Origin: a bacterium
GTDB taxonomy: Bacteria; Armatimonadota; HRBIN16
Reading direction: 5' to 3'
DNA length: 7,327 bases
Assembly (NCBI GenBank): GCA_025057335.1
Contig: JANWXG010000130.1
Location: forward strand, 1-7,327
In this document: positions 1 to 6,981 of the stretch, one piece after another
Layout of the letters: the number at the start of each line of letters is the position of its first letter
Position numbering within the stretch: position 1 is the stretch's first letter
Made by a program: the position numbers and the translations under genes
Notes under the pieces: model-generated
What the model was told of the DNA's origin: nothing
Databases searched by the model: none
Seen by the model: only the letters and a program-made list of their open reading frames with translations

Positions 1-205
1 GGACTGCGTCAAGGTGTTCCTCAACGGGGAGAAGATTATCGACATCCACCTGAACGACTGGACGGAGCCGGGCAAGAACCCCGACGGCACGCCCAACAAG
101 TTCAAATATGCCTACAAGGAGATGGTGAAGCCGGGCTACATCGGGCTGCAGAATCACGGCAGCGAAGTGTGGTTCCGCAACATCAAGATACGCCCGCTAT
201 ACTGA
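1..205 (+). CDS. DUF1080 / 3-keto-disaccharide hydrolase domain protein, C-terminal fragment
   Basis: The reading frame is open from the left edge of the window (first full codon at base 2) to TGA at 203-205, so only the last 67 residues are visible and the start lies outside. The visible part contains a VFLNGEKIID strand, a lysine-rich loop and the ending GYIGLQNHGSEVWFRNIKIRPL. The pattern GxIgLQnHG..V.FRNIkI is the typical end of the DUF1080 (PF06439) concanavalin-like fold, which is found in secreted or periplasmic sugar-active proteins and was later named 3-keto-disaccharide hydrolase. Family membership is well supported by this ending; substrate, signal peptide and other domains cannot be judged. 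The gene ends 128 bases before dapB and has no evident functional link to it. Confidence 0.85.
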   Translation, partial: DCVKVFLNGEKIIDIHLNDWTEPGKNPDGTPNKFKYAYKEMVKPGYIGLQNHGSEVWFRNIKIRPLY

Positions 206-234
206 GGGGATTTCCCAGCAGGCTGGCGTGAGGC

Positions 235-260
235 TTGGCGGGCTGTCCGGCGTGTAAACT
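235..260 (+). promoter_or_regulatory. Weak candidate promoter upstream of dapB
   Basis: In the 128-base gap between the DUF1080 gene and dapB, a -10-like TAAACT lies at 255-260 and a -35-like TTGGCG at 235-240. The 14-bp spacer is shorter than the usual 16-18, so the pair is doubtful and the -10 may act alone. The rest of the gap shows only tiny stems (for example CCAG/CTGG at 215-226) and no terminator with a T-run. Confidence 0.25.
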
Positions 261-333
261 AGAGTAGCAGGTTTCCTGGAGCTGGGCGAGGGGCCCGCCT
301 GCCCAAAAGGTCAAGACGCAGGGGGAGAGAGGT

Positions 334-1140
334 ATGTCCAACATCGATGAGACCATTCGCGTGGCGGTAGCGGGAGCGTGTGGACGCATGGGCAGGCTGG
401 TGGTGCAGACGGTACTCCGCCAGCCCGACATGACCCTGGTGAGCGCCATCGACAAACAGCACGTGGGCGAGGACATCGGCACCGTCGCGGTAGAGCATCC
501 TATCGGCATCCAGGTCACAGACCATCTGGTGGAGGCGCTCTCGCAGACACAGCCCCATGTGCTGGTGGACTTCACCACGCTGGGCGCGGCGGTAAGCCAT
601 GTCCATACGGCGCTGGAGCACCGCGTCATCCCTGTGGTGGGTACCAGCGGCTTCTCCGCCCAGACGCTCTCCGATATCCGCGAGGCGGTCGAGCGCACAG
701 GTACTCCCTGCATCATTGTGCCCAACTTCGCCCTGGGGGCGGTGCTGATGATGCGTTTCGCTAGGGAGGCGGCGCGCTACTTCCCCCACGCTGAGATTGT
801 CGAGCTGCACCACGAAGGGAAGGCGGATGCTCCCTCTGGCACCGCCATCCGCACGGCGGAGATGATTGCCGCAGGGCGCACCGAGACCCCGCGCCTGCCT
901 GTGCAGGAGCAGAAGTTCGAGGGGGCGCGGGGCGCGACCGTTGCAGGCGTGCCCATCCACAGCGTGCGCCTGCCCGGGCTGGTGGCGCACCAGATGGTGC
1001 TCTTCGGCGGGCAGGGCGAACTGCTCACCATCCGGCACGACTCGACGGACCGACAGTCCTTTATGCCTGGCGTGATGCTGGCTATCCGCAAGGCGCGGCA
1101 CGTACGCGGGCTGGTGGTCGGGCTGGAGCATCTGCTGTGA
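334..1140 (+). CDS. dapB: 4-hydroxy-tetrahydrodipicolinate reductase DapB
   Basis: DapB reduces 4-hydroxy-tetrahydrodipicolinate with NAD(P)H to tetrahydrodipicolinate, the second committed step from aspartate semialdehyde to diaminopimelate and lysine, in the cytoplasm. The product is 268 residues, usual for the family. The N-terminal Rossmann fold shows GACGRMG at 14-20 (GxxGxxG), followed by VDFTT at 78-82 and VGTSGF at 102-107. The substrate domain carries the signature ELHHEGKADAPSGTA at 157-171, with His159, His160 and Lys163 at the same positions as the catalytic and substrate-binding residues of E. coli DapB, plus the PSGT anion-binding loop. The C-terminus returns to the nucleotide fold (SFMPGVMLAIR near 242-252). 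ATG at 334 is preceded by the purine-rich GGGGGAGAG at 321-329, a reasonable Shine-Dalgarno. The gene ends 25 bases before uvrC. No neighbouring lysine-pathway gene is visible. Confidence 0.97.
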   Translation: MSNIDETIRVAVAGACGRMGRLVVQTVLRQPDMTLVSAIDKQHVGEDIGTVAVEHPIGIQVTDHLVEALSQTQPHVLVDFTTLGAAVSHVHTALEHRVIPVVGTSGFSAQTLSDIREAVERTGTPCIIVPNFALGAVLMMRFAREAARYFPHAEIVELHHEGKADAPSGTAIRTAEMIAAGRTETPRLPVQEQKFEGARGATVAGVPIHSVRLPGLVAHQMVLFGGQGELLTIRHDSTDRQSFMPGVMLAIRKARHVRGLVVGLEHLL

Positions 1141-1150
1141 GCCTCGTTTG

Positions 1151-1159
1151 TGCTAAAAT
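1151..1159 (+). promoter_or_regulatory. Extended -10 promoter for a leaderless uvrC transcript
   Basis: TGCTAAAAT matches the extended -10 form TGnTAnnnT. No -35 hexamer is visible at 16-18 bp upstream, which would lie inside the end of dapB. Only six bases separate the -10 box from the GTG start of uvrC at 1166, so transcription would begin at or within a base or two of the start codon. No Shine-Dalgarno sequence precedes that GTG. Both facts point to a leaderless mRNA; this is inferred from sequence only. Confidence 0.6.
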
Positions 1160-1165
1160 GATAGC

Positions 1166-3010
1166 GTGAACGACACGCTTGCAGAGAAGCTGCAGACGCT
1201 ACCTAGCCTGCCGGGGGTGTACCTATTCAAGGACGCGCAGGGAACCGTGCTGTATGTGGGCAAGGCGGTCTCCCTGCGCGCGCGAGTGCGTTCGTACTTC
1301 CACAAAAGCGCCGAGCACTCGCTCAAGACGCGCCGCCTCGTGGAAAAGGTTGCCGACCTGGAGTGGATTGTCACTGATACCGAGCTCGAGGCGCTAGTGC
1401 TGGAATGTAACCTTATCAAGCGTTACCGCCCGCCCTACAACATCCGCCTGCGCGACGACAAAAACTACCCCTTCCTGTGCCTGACCACCTCCGAGCCGTT
1501 CCCGCGCCTGATGCTGGCGCGCCGCGTGAAGAACGATGGCAACCGCTACTTCGGTCCCTACTCGGGTAGCCGCCCCGTGTATCAGACCATCCACCTGTTG
1601 AACCGTCTCTTCCCTCTAGTGACCTGTGGCGAGGCGTTCACGGGGGAGCCTGTGCGCAAGCCCTGCCTTTACTACCATCTGGGCAGATGCCCAGCTCCCT
1701 GCGCGGGGCTCGCCGACAAGGAGCGCTACCGCGAAACCGTGCGCGAGGTGGAGCTGTTCCTCAACGGCAAGCACGACAAGCTGCTCAAGTCGCTCTACCA
1801 GCAGATGGAGGCGGCGGCGGAAAGGCTGGAGTTCGAGCGCGCCGCCGCCCTGCGCGACCAGATACGCGCGGTGGAGCAGGTGATGTCGCAGCAGAAAGTG
1901 GTCTCCACGGAGATGATAGACCAGGACGTGCTGGCGTATGCGGCGGATGAGCAGCGGGCGCTAGTGCAGATGTTCTTCATTCGCGGGGGCAAGCTCATCG
2001 GGCAGCAGCACTTCTTCCTGGAGGGCGTTAGCGGCGAGGACCAGCGTGCCGCCCTGCAGGAGTTCCTCAAGCAGTACTACGACCAGGCGCAGGACGTGCC
2101 CAGCGAAATCATCTTGCCTGCGCAGGTCGAAGAAGCGCAGATTATCGAGCAGTGGCTGCGCCAGAAGCGGGGCAAGCGCGTGCAGCTGCTGGCGCCACAG
2201 CGGGGCAGTAAGAAGAAGTTGCTGGAGATGGCGCTCACCAACGCCGAGCTGGCGCTGGAGCAGGCGCGCCAGCAGTGGCTGCAGAAGAAGGCGCAGCAGG
2301 AGGCGGTGCTGGTCGCCCTGCAGCAGGCGCTGGGGCTGGACTCTCCGCCACGGCGCATCGAGGCATACGACATCTCCAACATTCAGGGCACGGCGCCTGT
2401 GGGCGTGATGGTGGTGCTGAAGGAGGGTAAGCCGTCCAAGGGGGACTACCGCCGCTTCCGCATCAAGTATCATCCCGAAACGCCCAACGATTTCGCCATG
2501 ATGAAGGAGGTGGTGACCCGACGCCTGCGGGAGGCGCAGCAGGGCAATCCCAAGTTCGCCGAGCTGCCCCAACTGATGCTGATTGACGGGGGGAAAGGGC
2601 AGCTGAACGCGGCGCTGGAGGCAATGCGCGAGGTGGGCATGCAGGTGCCCGCCATCGGGCTGGCGAAGCGGTTCGAGGAGATATACCTGCCCGGGCATTC
2701 GGAGCCTTTGATTCTGCCCAAAGACTCGCCCGCGCTGCACCTGCTGCAGGCAGTGCGGGACGAGGCGCACCGGTTCGCCCTAGAGTACCATCGCAAGCTG
2801 CGCATCCGACGGGCAACCTCTTCCGTTCTGGACGAGATACCGGGCATCGGACCGAAGCGCAAGCAGGCTCTGCTCAAACATTTCGGTTCGGTGAAACGTC
2901 TGCGCGAGGCGAGTGTCGAAGAGATTGCGGAGGTGCCATCCATCCCGCGCTCGCTGGCACAGACCATCTACACCGAATTGCATAAGGAGGAGCAGGCGTG
3001 GTCGGAATAG
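1166..3010 (+). CDS. uvrC: Excinuclease ABC subunit C (UvrC)
   Basis: UvrC is the nuclease of nucleotide excision repair: it joins UvrB at the lesion and cuts the damaged strand on its 3' and then 5' side. The 614 residues are a full-length family member. In order: the GIY-YIG nuclease at about 15-95 (GVY at 17-19, LYVGKA at 29-34, Arg40, Tyr44, and the acidic ELEALVLE block at 73-80); four cysteines at 154, 167, 175 and 179; the UVR UvrB-binding motif at about 204-239; the RNase H-like endonuclease at about 395-545, with Asp402 (YDISNIQG), Asp474 (IDGGKGQ) and His535 (DEAHRF) in place of the catalytic triad; and helix-hairpin-helix DNA-binding repeats from EIPGIG at 557. The start is GTG at 1166, the only one that keeps the complete nuclease, with no Shine-Dalgarno. 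The last 13 bases overlap the next gene. Confidence 0.98.
   Translation: MNDTLAEKLQTLPSLPGVYLFKDAQGTVLYVGKAVSLRARVRSYFHKSAEHSLKTRRLVEKVADLEWIVTDTELEALVLECNLIKRYRPPYNIRLRDDKNYPFLCLTTSEPFPRLMLARRVKNDGNRYFGPYSGSRPVYQTIHLLNRLFPLVTCGEAFTGEPVRKPCLYYHLGRCPAPCAGLADKERYRETVREVELFLNGKHDKLLKSLYQQMEAAAERLEFERAAALRDQIRAVEQVMSQQKVVSTEMIDQDVLAYAADEQRALVQMFFIRGGKLIGQQHFFLEGVSGEDQRAALQEFLKQYYDQAQDVPSEIILPAQVEEAQIIEQWLRQKRGKRVQLLAPQRGSKKKLLEMALTNAELALEQARQQWLQKKAQQEAVLVALQQALGLDSPPRRIEAYDISNIQGTAPVGVMVVLKEGKPSKGDYRRFRIKYHPETPNDFAMMKEVVTRRLREAQQGNPKFAELPQLMLIDGGKGQLNAALEAMREVGMQVPAIGLAKRFEEIYLPGHSEPLILPKDSPALHLLQAVRDEAHRFALEYHRKLRIRRATSSVLDEIPGIGPKRKQALLKHFGSVKRLREASVEEIAEVPSIPRSLAQTIYTELHKEEQAWSE
2984..2990 (+). 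promoter_or_regulatory. Strong ribosome binding site for the holin-like gene
   Basis: AAGGAGG lies inside the 3' end of uvrC, seven bases before GTG at 2998. It is the strongest Shine-Dalgarno match I noticed in the window. It decides the otherwise ambiguous GTG start and indicates translation coupled to uvrC. Confidence 0.75.
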
Positions 3011-3366
3011 TGTTACGCTGGGTAGCCAGCGCGGTCGCCCTACTGCTAACCGTATGGCTGGGCAAGACCCTTGGCTTGGGGCTGTATGTGAGCGGGTTTG
3101 GTGGGGCGCTGATTGCTGCCCTGGTTATCGGGCTGATTAACGCCTTTATCCGCCCGCTGGTGATGATGTTCACCCTGCCGCTGAACTGTCTGACCTTCGG
3201 GCTGTTCGGGCTGGTTATCAACGCGGTTCTGTTCTGGCTGGCGGGCGAGCTGCTCGCCGAGTTCGAAGTGGAGGGACCCGTCGCCGCGCTGTTCGGCTCC
3301 ATCGTGATGAGCATTTTCAGCAGCGTGTTGAGTCAGGCGGTCGCGCCCGAAAAGCGCCGCGAGTGA
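2998..3366 (+). CDS. Phage holin 4 superfamily (YvlD-like) small membrane protein
   Basis: This 122-residue, very hydrophobic protein belongs to the PF04020 family, often named phage holin family 4 or YvlD-like, on the strength of the motif LINAFIRPLVMMFTLPLN at about 43-60 followed by CLTFGLFGLVINAVLFWL. Four membrane segments can be drawn (about 4-24, 31-48, 50-82 containing a tight turn, and 92-113), ending in a charged EKRRE tail. The function of chromosomal members is not established; despite the family name there is nothing phage-like here (no endolysin, no structural genes). The GTG start is chosen from the AAGGAGG seven bases upstream and from the family's short N-terminus. It overlaps uvrC by 13 bases in another frame, so it is probably co-transcribed with it. 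Confidence 0.88.
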   Translation: MVGIVLRWVASAVALLLTVWLGKTLGLGLYVSGFGGALIAALVIGLINAFIRPLVMMFTLPLNCLTFGLFGLVINAVLFWLAGELLAEFEVEGPVAALFGSIVMSIFSSVLSQAVAPEKRRE

Positions 3367-3591
3367 GAGTGTGGAATAATGTAGCTGGAGCAAACCTGTT
3401 GCGCAGGCCGTCCCTCCGAGGCGGGAGACGCAGTACCGTCTGAGCCGGGGCGAGGGGGGAGGCATCACGACAGGAGGAGACCCTCCGCTACCGCTGGGGG
3501 TGACAAAGGGAAACTGTCACGCTGCGCACTTCCGTGCGCCTATCGCGTGCTGCACTGGCGCACAATAAGGGGAAACTGGGGTATCGGCAGG
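3367..3591 (+). promoter_or_regulatory. Structured gap / probable leader of rapZ-yvcK
   Basis: This 225-base stretch has no supportable gene. Three perfect short inverted repeats follow one another: GGAGG/CCTCC at 3473-3486 (4-nt loop), GTGACA/TGTCAC at 3500-3520 (9-nt loop) and GCGCAC/GTGCGC at 3524-3539 (loop TTCC). Further left, GACG at 3427-3430 could pair either with CGTC at 3409-3412 or with CGTC at 3437-3440, giving two exclusive short stems. None is followed by a T-run, so none is a classical intrinsic terminator. A loose -10-like AATAAT preceded by TGG lies at 3372-3380. I recognise no known riboswitch. The region probably contains the rapZ promoter and 5' leader, but the function is inferred from position. 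Confidence 0.4.
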
Positions 3592-4485
3592 ATGCAACAC
3601 ACGCGCTGGATATTGATTACGGGCATGTCGGGGTCGGGCAAGACGCTGGTGTCGCACATTTTCGAAGACCTTGGCTACTTCTGCGTGGACAACCTACCGC
3701 CCCGCCTGCTACCCGTGCTGGTGGAGCTCAGCCGGGAGCATCCCGAACAGATGCAGCACGTGGCGCTGGTAGTGGATACACGCTGTGGCGAGATGTTTGC
3801 GGAGACCCTGCCCAATGTGCGCCGCGTTGCCGAGCAGGGAGTGCCCGTGTATATCCTCTTCCTGGACTGCAGCGACGAGATGCTGGTGCAGCGGTTCAAG
3901 GAGACTCGCCGCAAACATCCTCTGTTCCACCGGCATCCCACTATCCTACAGAGCATTCGTGCGGAGCGCATCCTGCTGGAGGAGCTGCGCGCCAGCGCAG
4001 ACCGGGTAATAGATACTTCTGACTTGGCTCCGCATCAACTGCGCGCCATCATCGAAGCCGACTATCGCCTTGTGGAGCACAAGGCAGGTATTGCGGTCAA
4101 CGTGGTCTCCTTTGGCTTCAAGTATGGCATTCCGCCCGAGGCGGACCTGGTGTTTGACGTGCGCTTTCTGGCGAACCCCCATTACATCGCGCACCTGCGC
4201 CCACTGGACGGACGCGATGCCCCCATCCGCGAGTATGTGCTCTCCGACCCGCTAGCGGAAGACTTCATTCGCCGATTGTACGACCTGATTGAGTTCACCC
4301 TGCCCCAGTATATTCGTGAGGGCAAGGCATATCTCACCATCGCCATCGGTTGCACGGGCGGACGGCATCGCTCGGTCGTCATTGCTGAGCAGGTGGTGCA
4401 GTTTCTACGGGAGAAAGGATATCGCGTGTACGTACAGCATCGAGACGTGCGGCGCCAACCGCAGCCGATGCCCGAAGCGGAGTAG
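3592..4485 (+). CDS. rapZ: RapZ/YvcJ family nucleotide-binding protein
   Basis: In E. coli RapZ is the adaptor that presents the sRNA GlmZ to RNase E and so controls glucosamine-6-phosphate synthase; in B. subtilis the orthologue YvcJ is an ATP/GTP-hydrolysing protein. With the start used here the product is 297 residues, close to family length. It shows a P-loop GMSGSGKT at 11-18, the family motif YFCVDNLPP at 29-37, a Walker-B-like VVDTR at 60-64, and the C-terminal domain marked by SFGFKYG at 173-179, DVRFLANP at 189-196, the invariant GCTGGRHRS at 253-261 and HRD at 283-285. ATG at 3592 is preferred because MQHTRWILITG leads straight into the P-loop; the ribosome binding site is weak. The frame is open back to GTG 3547, but that would add 15 residues untypical of the family. 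Whether it handles a small RNA here cannot be seen. yvcK follows after five bases. Confidence 0.95.
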   Translation: MQHTRWILITGMSGSGKTLVSHIFEDLGYFCVDNLPPRLLPVLVELSREHPEQMQHVALVVDTRCGEMFAETLPNVRRVAEQGVPVYILFLDCSDEMLVQRFKETRRKHPLFHRHPTILQSIRAERILLEELRASADRVIDTSDLAPHQLRAIIEADYRLVEHKAGIAVNVVSFGFKYGIPPEADLVFDVRFLANPHYIAHLRPLDGRDAPIREYVLSDPLAEDFIRRLYDLIEFTLPQYIREGKAYLTIAIGCTGGRHRSVVIAEQVVQFLREKGYRVYVQHRDVRRQPQPMPEAE

Positions 4486-4490
4486 CCTCC

Positions 4491-5825
4491 ATGCCTGAGG
4501 AGAGGAGGATACACCATATCCTGCGCCTGCCCAGCGCGCGCTGGCTGAAGCCCGGAATGCTGGTCAAGCGCTGGCTACTGCTGTCGATGCTGGGCACGGC
4601 GGTCATGTTCGTCGGGCTGCTCGTCCTTATCGACGTGCAGTTCCCCGAATGGCTGACATGGCTGCACCGTCACGTGCAACAGGTTTCTCTTCGCCTGCAG
4701 ATGGGACTACATGGACGGCTCGTGCTGACCCTCGCAGGCGCGGGGCTGGCGCTGCTGGGACTAGCGATGAGCCTGATAGGCGTGCGTGGGCTGGTACGCA
4801 CCATCGCCTGTGCGATAGACCCCGTTGCGGGCAAGCGACTGGCGCACGTCATCTACAATCGGCGCAACCTGCAGCTGGGACCCGAGCTGGTCGCCATCGG
4901 CGGGGGCACAGGACTGTCCACCCTGCTGCGTGGTCTCAAGCAGTACTCCAGTAACGTCACCGCTATCGTCACCGTCACCGATGACGGCGGCAGTTCGGGC
5001 AGGCTGAAAGAACAGTTTGGCGTGTTGCCCCCTGGCGACATCCGCAACTGTCTGGTTGCTCTTGCCGATGCGGAGCCTGTGATGACCGAGCTGTTCCAGT
5101 ACCGCTTTCGCGGGGGCGAGGGACTGGGCGGACACAGCTTCGGCAACCTGCTCATCGTCGCCATGACGGACATCACAGGCGACTTCGAACGCGCCATCCG
5201 TGAGACCAGTAAGGTTCTGGCGATCCGGGGGCGTGTGCTGCCCTCCACATTAGACCATGTGCGTCTGCGCGCGAAGATGGAGGACGGCTCGATTATCGAA
5301 GGCGAGACTGCCATCGCTAGCTCGCCCCTGCGAATTCGGCAGATGATGCTCCACCCGCCTAACGCTCGCCCGCTAGACGAGGCGCTGCAGGCGATTCGCG
5401 AAGCCGACCTCATTGTGCTCGGACCAGGCAGCGTGTTCACCAGTATCATCCCCAACCTGCTGGTCGAAGGCGTTGCCGACGCCATTCGGCACAGCCACGC
5501 CCTGCGCGTGTACGTGTGCAACGTGATGACCCAGCCGGGCGAAACAGACGGCTTCACCGCCAGCGACCACGTGCGTGCCATCGAGGCGCATTGCCCACCG
5601 CGCCTGTTCGACTACGTGCTGGTTAACACCACGCGTCCCTCACCCGAGCTGATGGAGCGATATCGGCAGTCGGGAGCGGAGTTCGTGGAACCCGACATCG
5701 ACCGCATCCGCGCGATGGGCTACCGCACGATTGTGGGGGACTTCATCAGCCAGACCGACGTCGTGCGCCACGACCCTTACAAGCTAACTGACGCCATCAT
5801 GCACCTTCTGAGCCGCAAGAAGTGA
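4491..5825 (+). CDS. yvcK: YvcK/gluconeogenesis factor with N-terminal membrane anchor
   Basis: YvcK proteins (relatives of CofD) bind UDP-GlcNAc and are needed for growth on gluconeogenic carbon and for normal cell shape in B. subtilis and others. The product has 444 residues, over 100 more than the minimal soluble form. Residues 1-130 are an extension with two predicted membrane helices (about 25-47 and 77-99) joined by a ~29-residue loop. The core begins at LVAIGGGTGLSTLLRGLK (133-150) and shows VTDDGGSSGRL at 162-172, PPGDIRNCL at 180-188, GHSFGNL at 214-220, GPGSVFTSIIPNLL at 311-324 and YVCNVMTQPGET at 341-352. ATG 4491 lies five bases after the rapZ stop, with GGAG at 4479-4482 as ribosome binding site, so rapZ and yvcK are almost certainly one operon. 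whiA, often third in this cluster, is not downstream. The 3' end overlaps the opposing transporter gene by 42 bp. Confidence 0.96.
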   Translation: MPEERRIHHILRLPSARWLKPGMLVKRWLLLSMLGTAVMFVGLLVLIDVQFPEWLTWLHRHVQQVSLRLQMGLHGRLVLTLAGAGLALLGLAMSLIGVRGLVRTIACAIDPVAGKRLAHVIYNRRNLQLGPELVAIGGGTGLSTLLRGLKQYSSNVTAIVTVTDDGGSSGRLKEQFGVLPPGDIRNCLVALADAEPVMTELFQYRFRGGEGLGGHSFGNLLIVAMTDITGDFERAIRETSKVLAIRGRVLPSTLDHVRLRAKMEDGSIIEGETAIASSPLRIRQMMLHPPNARPLDEALQAIREADLIVLGPGSVFTSIIPNLLVEGVADAIRHSHALRVYVCNVMTQPGETDGFTASDHVRAIEAHCPPRLFDYVLVNTTRPSPELMERYRQSGAEFVEPDIDRIRAMGYRTIVGDFISQTDVVRHDPYKLTDAIMHLLSRKK

Positions 5826-6977
5826 CGGACGGGGCAGTGCGATGCGTTGCACTGCCATCAGCGAGAACAGCACCACGCCGAAGCCAATCCAGAAGGGGAT
5901 ACGATAGTCATCCAGCGCGCTCCACAGCACGCCCCCCAGCGCGGGCATGATGACCGCCGCCACATGATTCATTGTGGTGCCCATTGCCAGGCTGGGCGTC
6001 AGCTCCCCCGGGCGCACGATACGGTTCAGGAAGACGGTAATGCCCATACTGAAGGAGAACAGTACGCTATCGGTCACAAACAGCGCGTACAGCCAGCGCA
6101 CATCGCGCAGCAGCGCATAGCCTGCGAACACACAGGCAATCAGCACGTAGTACAGCGTGAGCATCCGTCGCTCGCCGTAGCGGTCTACCAGGCGACCCAC
6201 GATGGGTGCAGCCACCGCGCCCAGCGCTGCGTTCACGAACGCCAGTGAGAGCATGGTCTGCACGGGCGTGCCGTACACCAAGATGAGCACGTACGACGCG
6301 AACGTGCTGAATATCTGGCGACGACACCCCTCCAGAAAGGTCAGCACGTAGTAAAGGCTATACTCCCGTCGCAGGATGATGGGGTCCCGTTTCCCCCCAG
6401 CCGCGCGTGAGGAGAGGAGGAAAGCCAGCACGCCCGCGCAGGCGATGGTCGCCCCCGCGATGAGAAATAGCGTCTGGTAGGAAAGATAGGTTTTGAACAG
6501 GCGAGCCGACCCCAACGCTACCAGCACTGCTACGGAGCCGATGGCGCTCATACGACCCAGATGCCTGCCCCCTTCGCGTCCGCCCGCCAGCGCCAGCGTA
6601 ATAGAGGGAGAGACAGATGCCCACAGATGAAAACCGATAGACCACCAGACGTTGAAACCCACCAGCACCCAGTAGCTGTCCGCCATGCCCGTCGCGCCAA
6701 TGCCTAGGGCGCACACCAGCAACGCCAGCCCCGCCAGCCGCGGCTCGGCGAAGGCTACCAGCGTGCCCGCGATAGGCGCAGTGAGCAAGCCGGGCACCTC
6801 GCGCAGCGACTCCAGCACACCCAGCTGTCGGGGCGTGACATGCAGCACCTCGCGGATGAAGTTCTGGAAGATGCCATTGTATACGGCGAAACCGAAGGCG
6901 AAACAGAAGGTCAAGGCGCCGAATAGCACCCAGTCGCGCCGTGAGGAAGGATGGTCTGTCTGCGAAGCGAGCATCAT
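5784..6977 (-). CDS. Major facilitator superfamily transporter (12 TM), substrate unknown
   Basis: This is a 397-residue polytopic membrane protein, with ATG at 6975-6977 and TAG at 5784-5786. Two six-helix halves are visible: membrane segments run from about residue 16 (WVLFGALTFCFAFGFAVY) to 189, then a short charged loop (SSRAAGGKRD, 189-198), and again from about 207 to 380. The motif GRLVDRYGERRML at 261-273 is the MFS loop signature, here between helices 8 and 9. A second ATG follows immediately (6972-6974). The frame is open a further 67 codons upstream to 7178, but that part runs through palindromic repeats and is hydrophilic junk-like sequence, so the shorter start is preferred. No Shine-Dalgarno precedes it. 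Substrate cannot be told; the fold resembles general sugar/drug-type MFS proteins. The last 13 codons and stop overlap the end of yvcK on the other strand. Confidence 0.88.
   Translation of the reverse strand: MMLASQTDHPSSRRDWVLFGALTFCFAFGFAVYNGIFQNFIREVLHVTPRQLGVLESLREVPGLLTAPIAGTLVAFAEPRLAGLALLVCALGIGATGMADSYWVLVGFNVWWSIGFHLWASVSPSITLALAGGREGGRHLGRMSAIGSVAVLVALGSARLFKTYLSYQTLFLIAGATIACAGVLAFLLSSRAAGGKRDPIILRREYSLYYVLTFLEGCRRQIFSTFASYVLILVYGTPVQTMLSLAFVNAALGAVAAPIVGRLVDRYGERRMLTLYYVLIACVFAGYALLRDVRWLYALFVTDSVLFSFSMGITVFLNRIVRPGELTPSLAMGTTMNHVAAVIMPALGGVLWSALDDYRIPFWIGFGVVLFSLMAVQRIALPRPSLLAAQKVHDGVS
5833..5856. terminator. Stem-loop between convergent yvcK and transporter genes, possible terminator
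   Basis: A perfect 8-bp inverted repeat (GGCAGTGC at 5833-5840, GCACTGCC at 5849-5856) encloses an 8-nt loop, starting eight bases after the yvcK stop codon. It lies within the last codons of the - strand transporter gene. There is no T-run on either side, so it would be an atypical terminator or an mRNA 3'-end stabiliser; the repeat could also be chance within the transporter coding sequence. The position argues for a role. Confidence 0.35.
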
Positions 6978-6981
6978 GCTG

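Noticed and set aside
281..310. GC-rich stem before dapB as a terminator of the DUF1080 gene
   Set aside because: Pairing among the G and C runs is imperfect and there is no T-run after it.
259..1131. A 290-codon open frame on the - strand opposite dapB
   Set aside because: It is antisense to a fully supported dapB, is rich in Arg/His/Ala/Gln with no recognisable motif, and reflects third-position GC bias.
1961..2770. A 269-codon open frame on the - strand opposite uvrC
   Set aside because: It is a Leu/Gln/His-rich shadow of the uvrC coding strand with no domain signature.
2998..3366. Prophage or lysis cassette suggested by the holin-family match
   Set aside because: Only the superfamily name suggests phage; no endolysin, integrase or structural gene is present and the neighbours are housekeeping genes.
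3547..3591. Upstream GTG start for rapZ adding 15 residues
   Set aside because: The extra residues are not typical of the family, the GTG has no ribosome binding site, and ATG 3592 places the P-loop at the usual distance from the N-terminus.
4498..4508. Strong Shine-Dalgarno-like purine run just inside yvcK
   Set aside because: No ATG, GTG or TTG in any useful frame follows at the right distance; it encodes Glu/Arg codons near the N-terminus.
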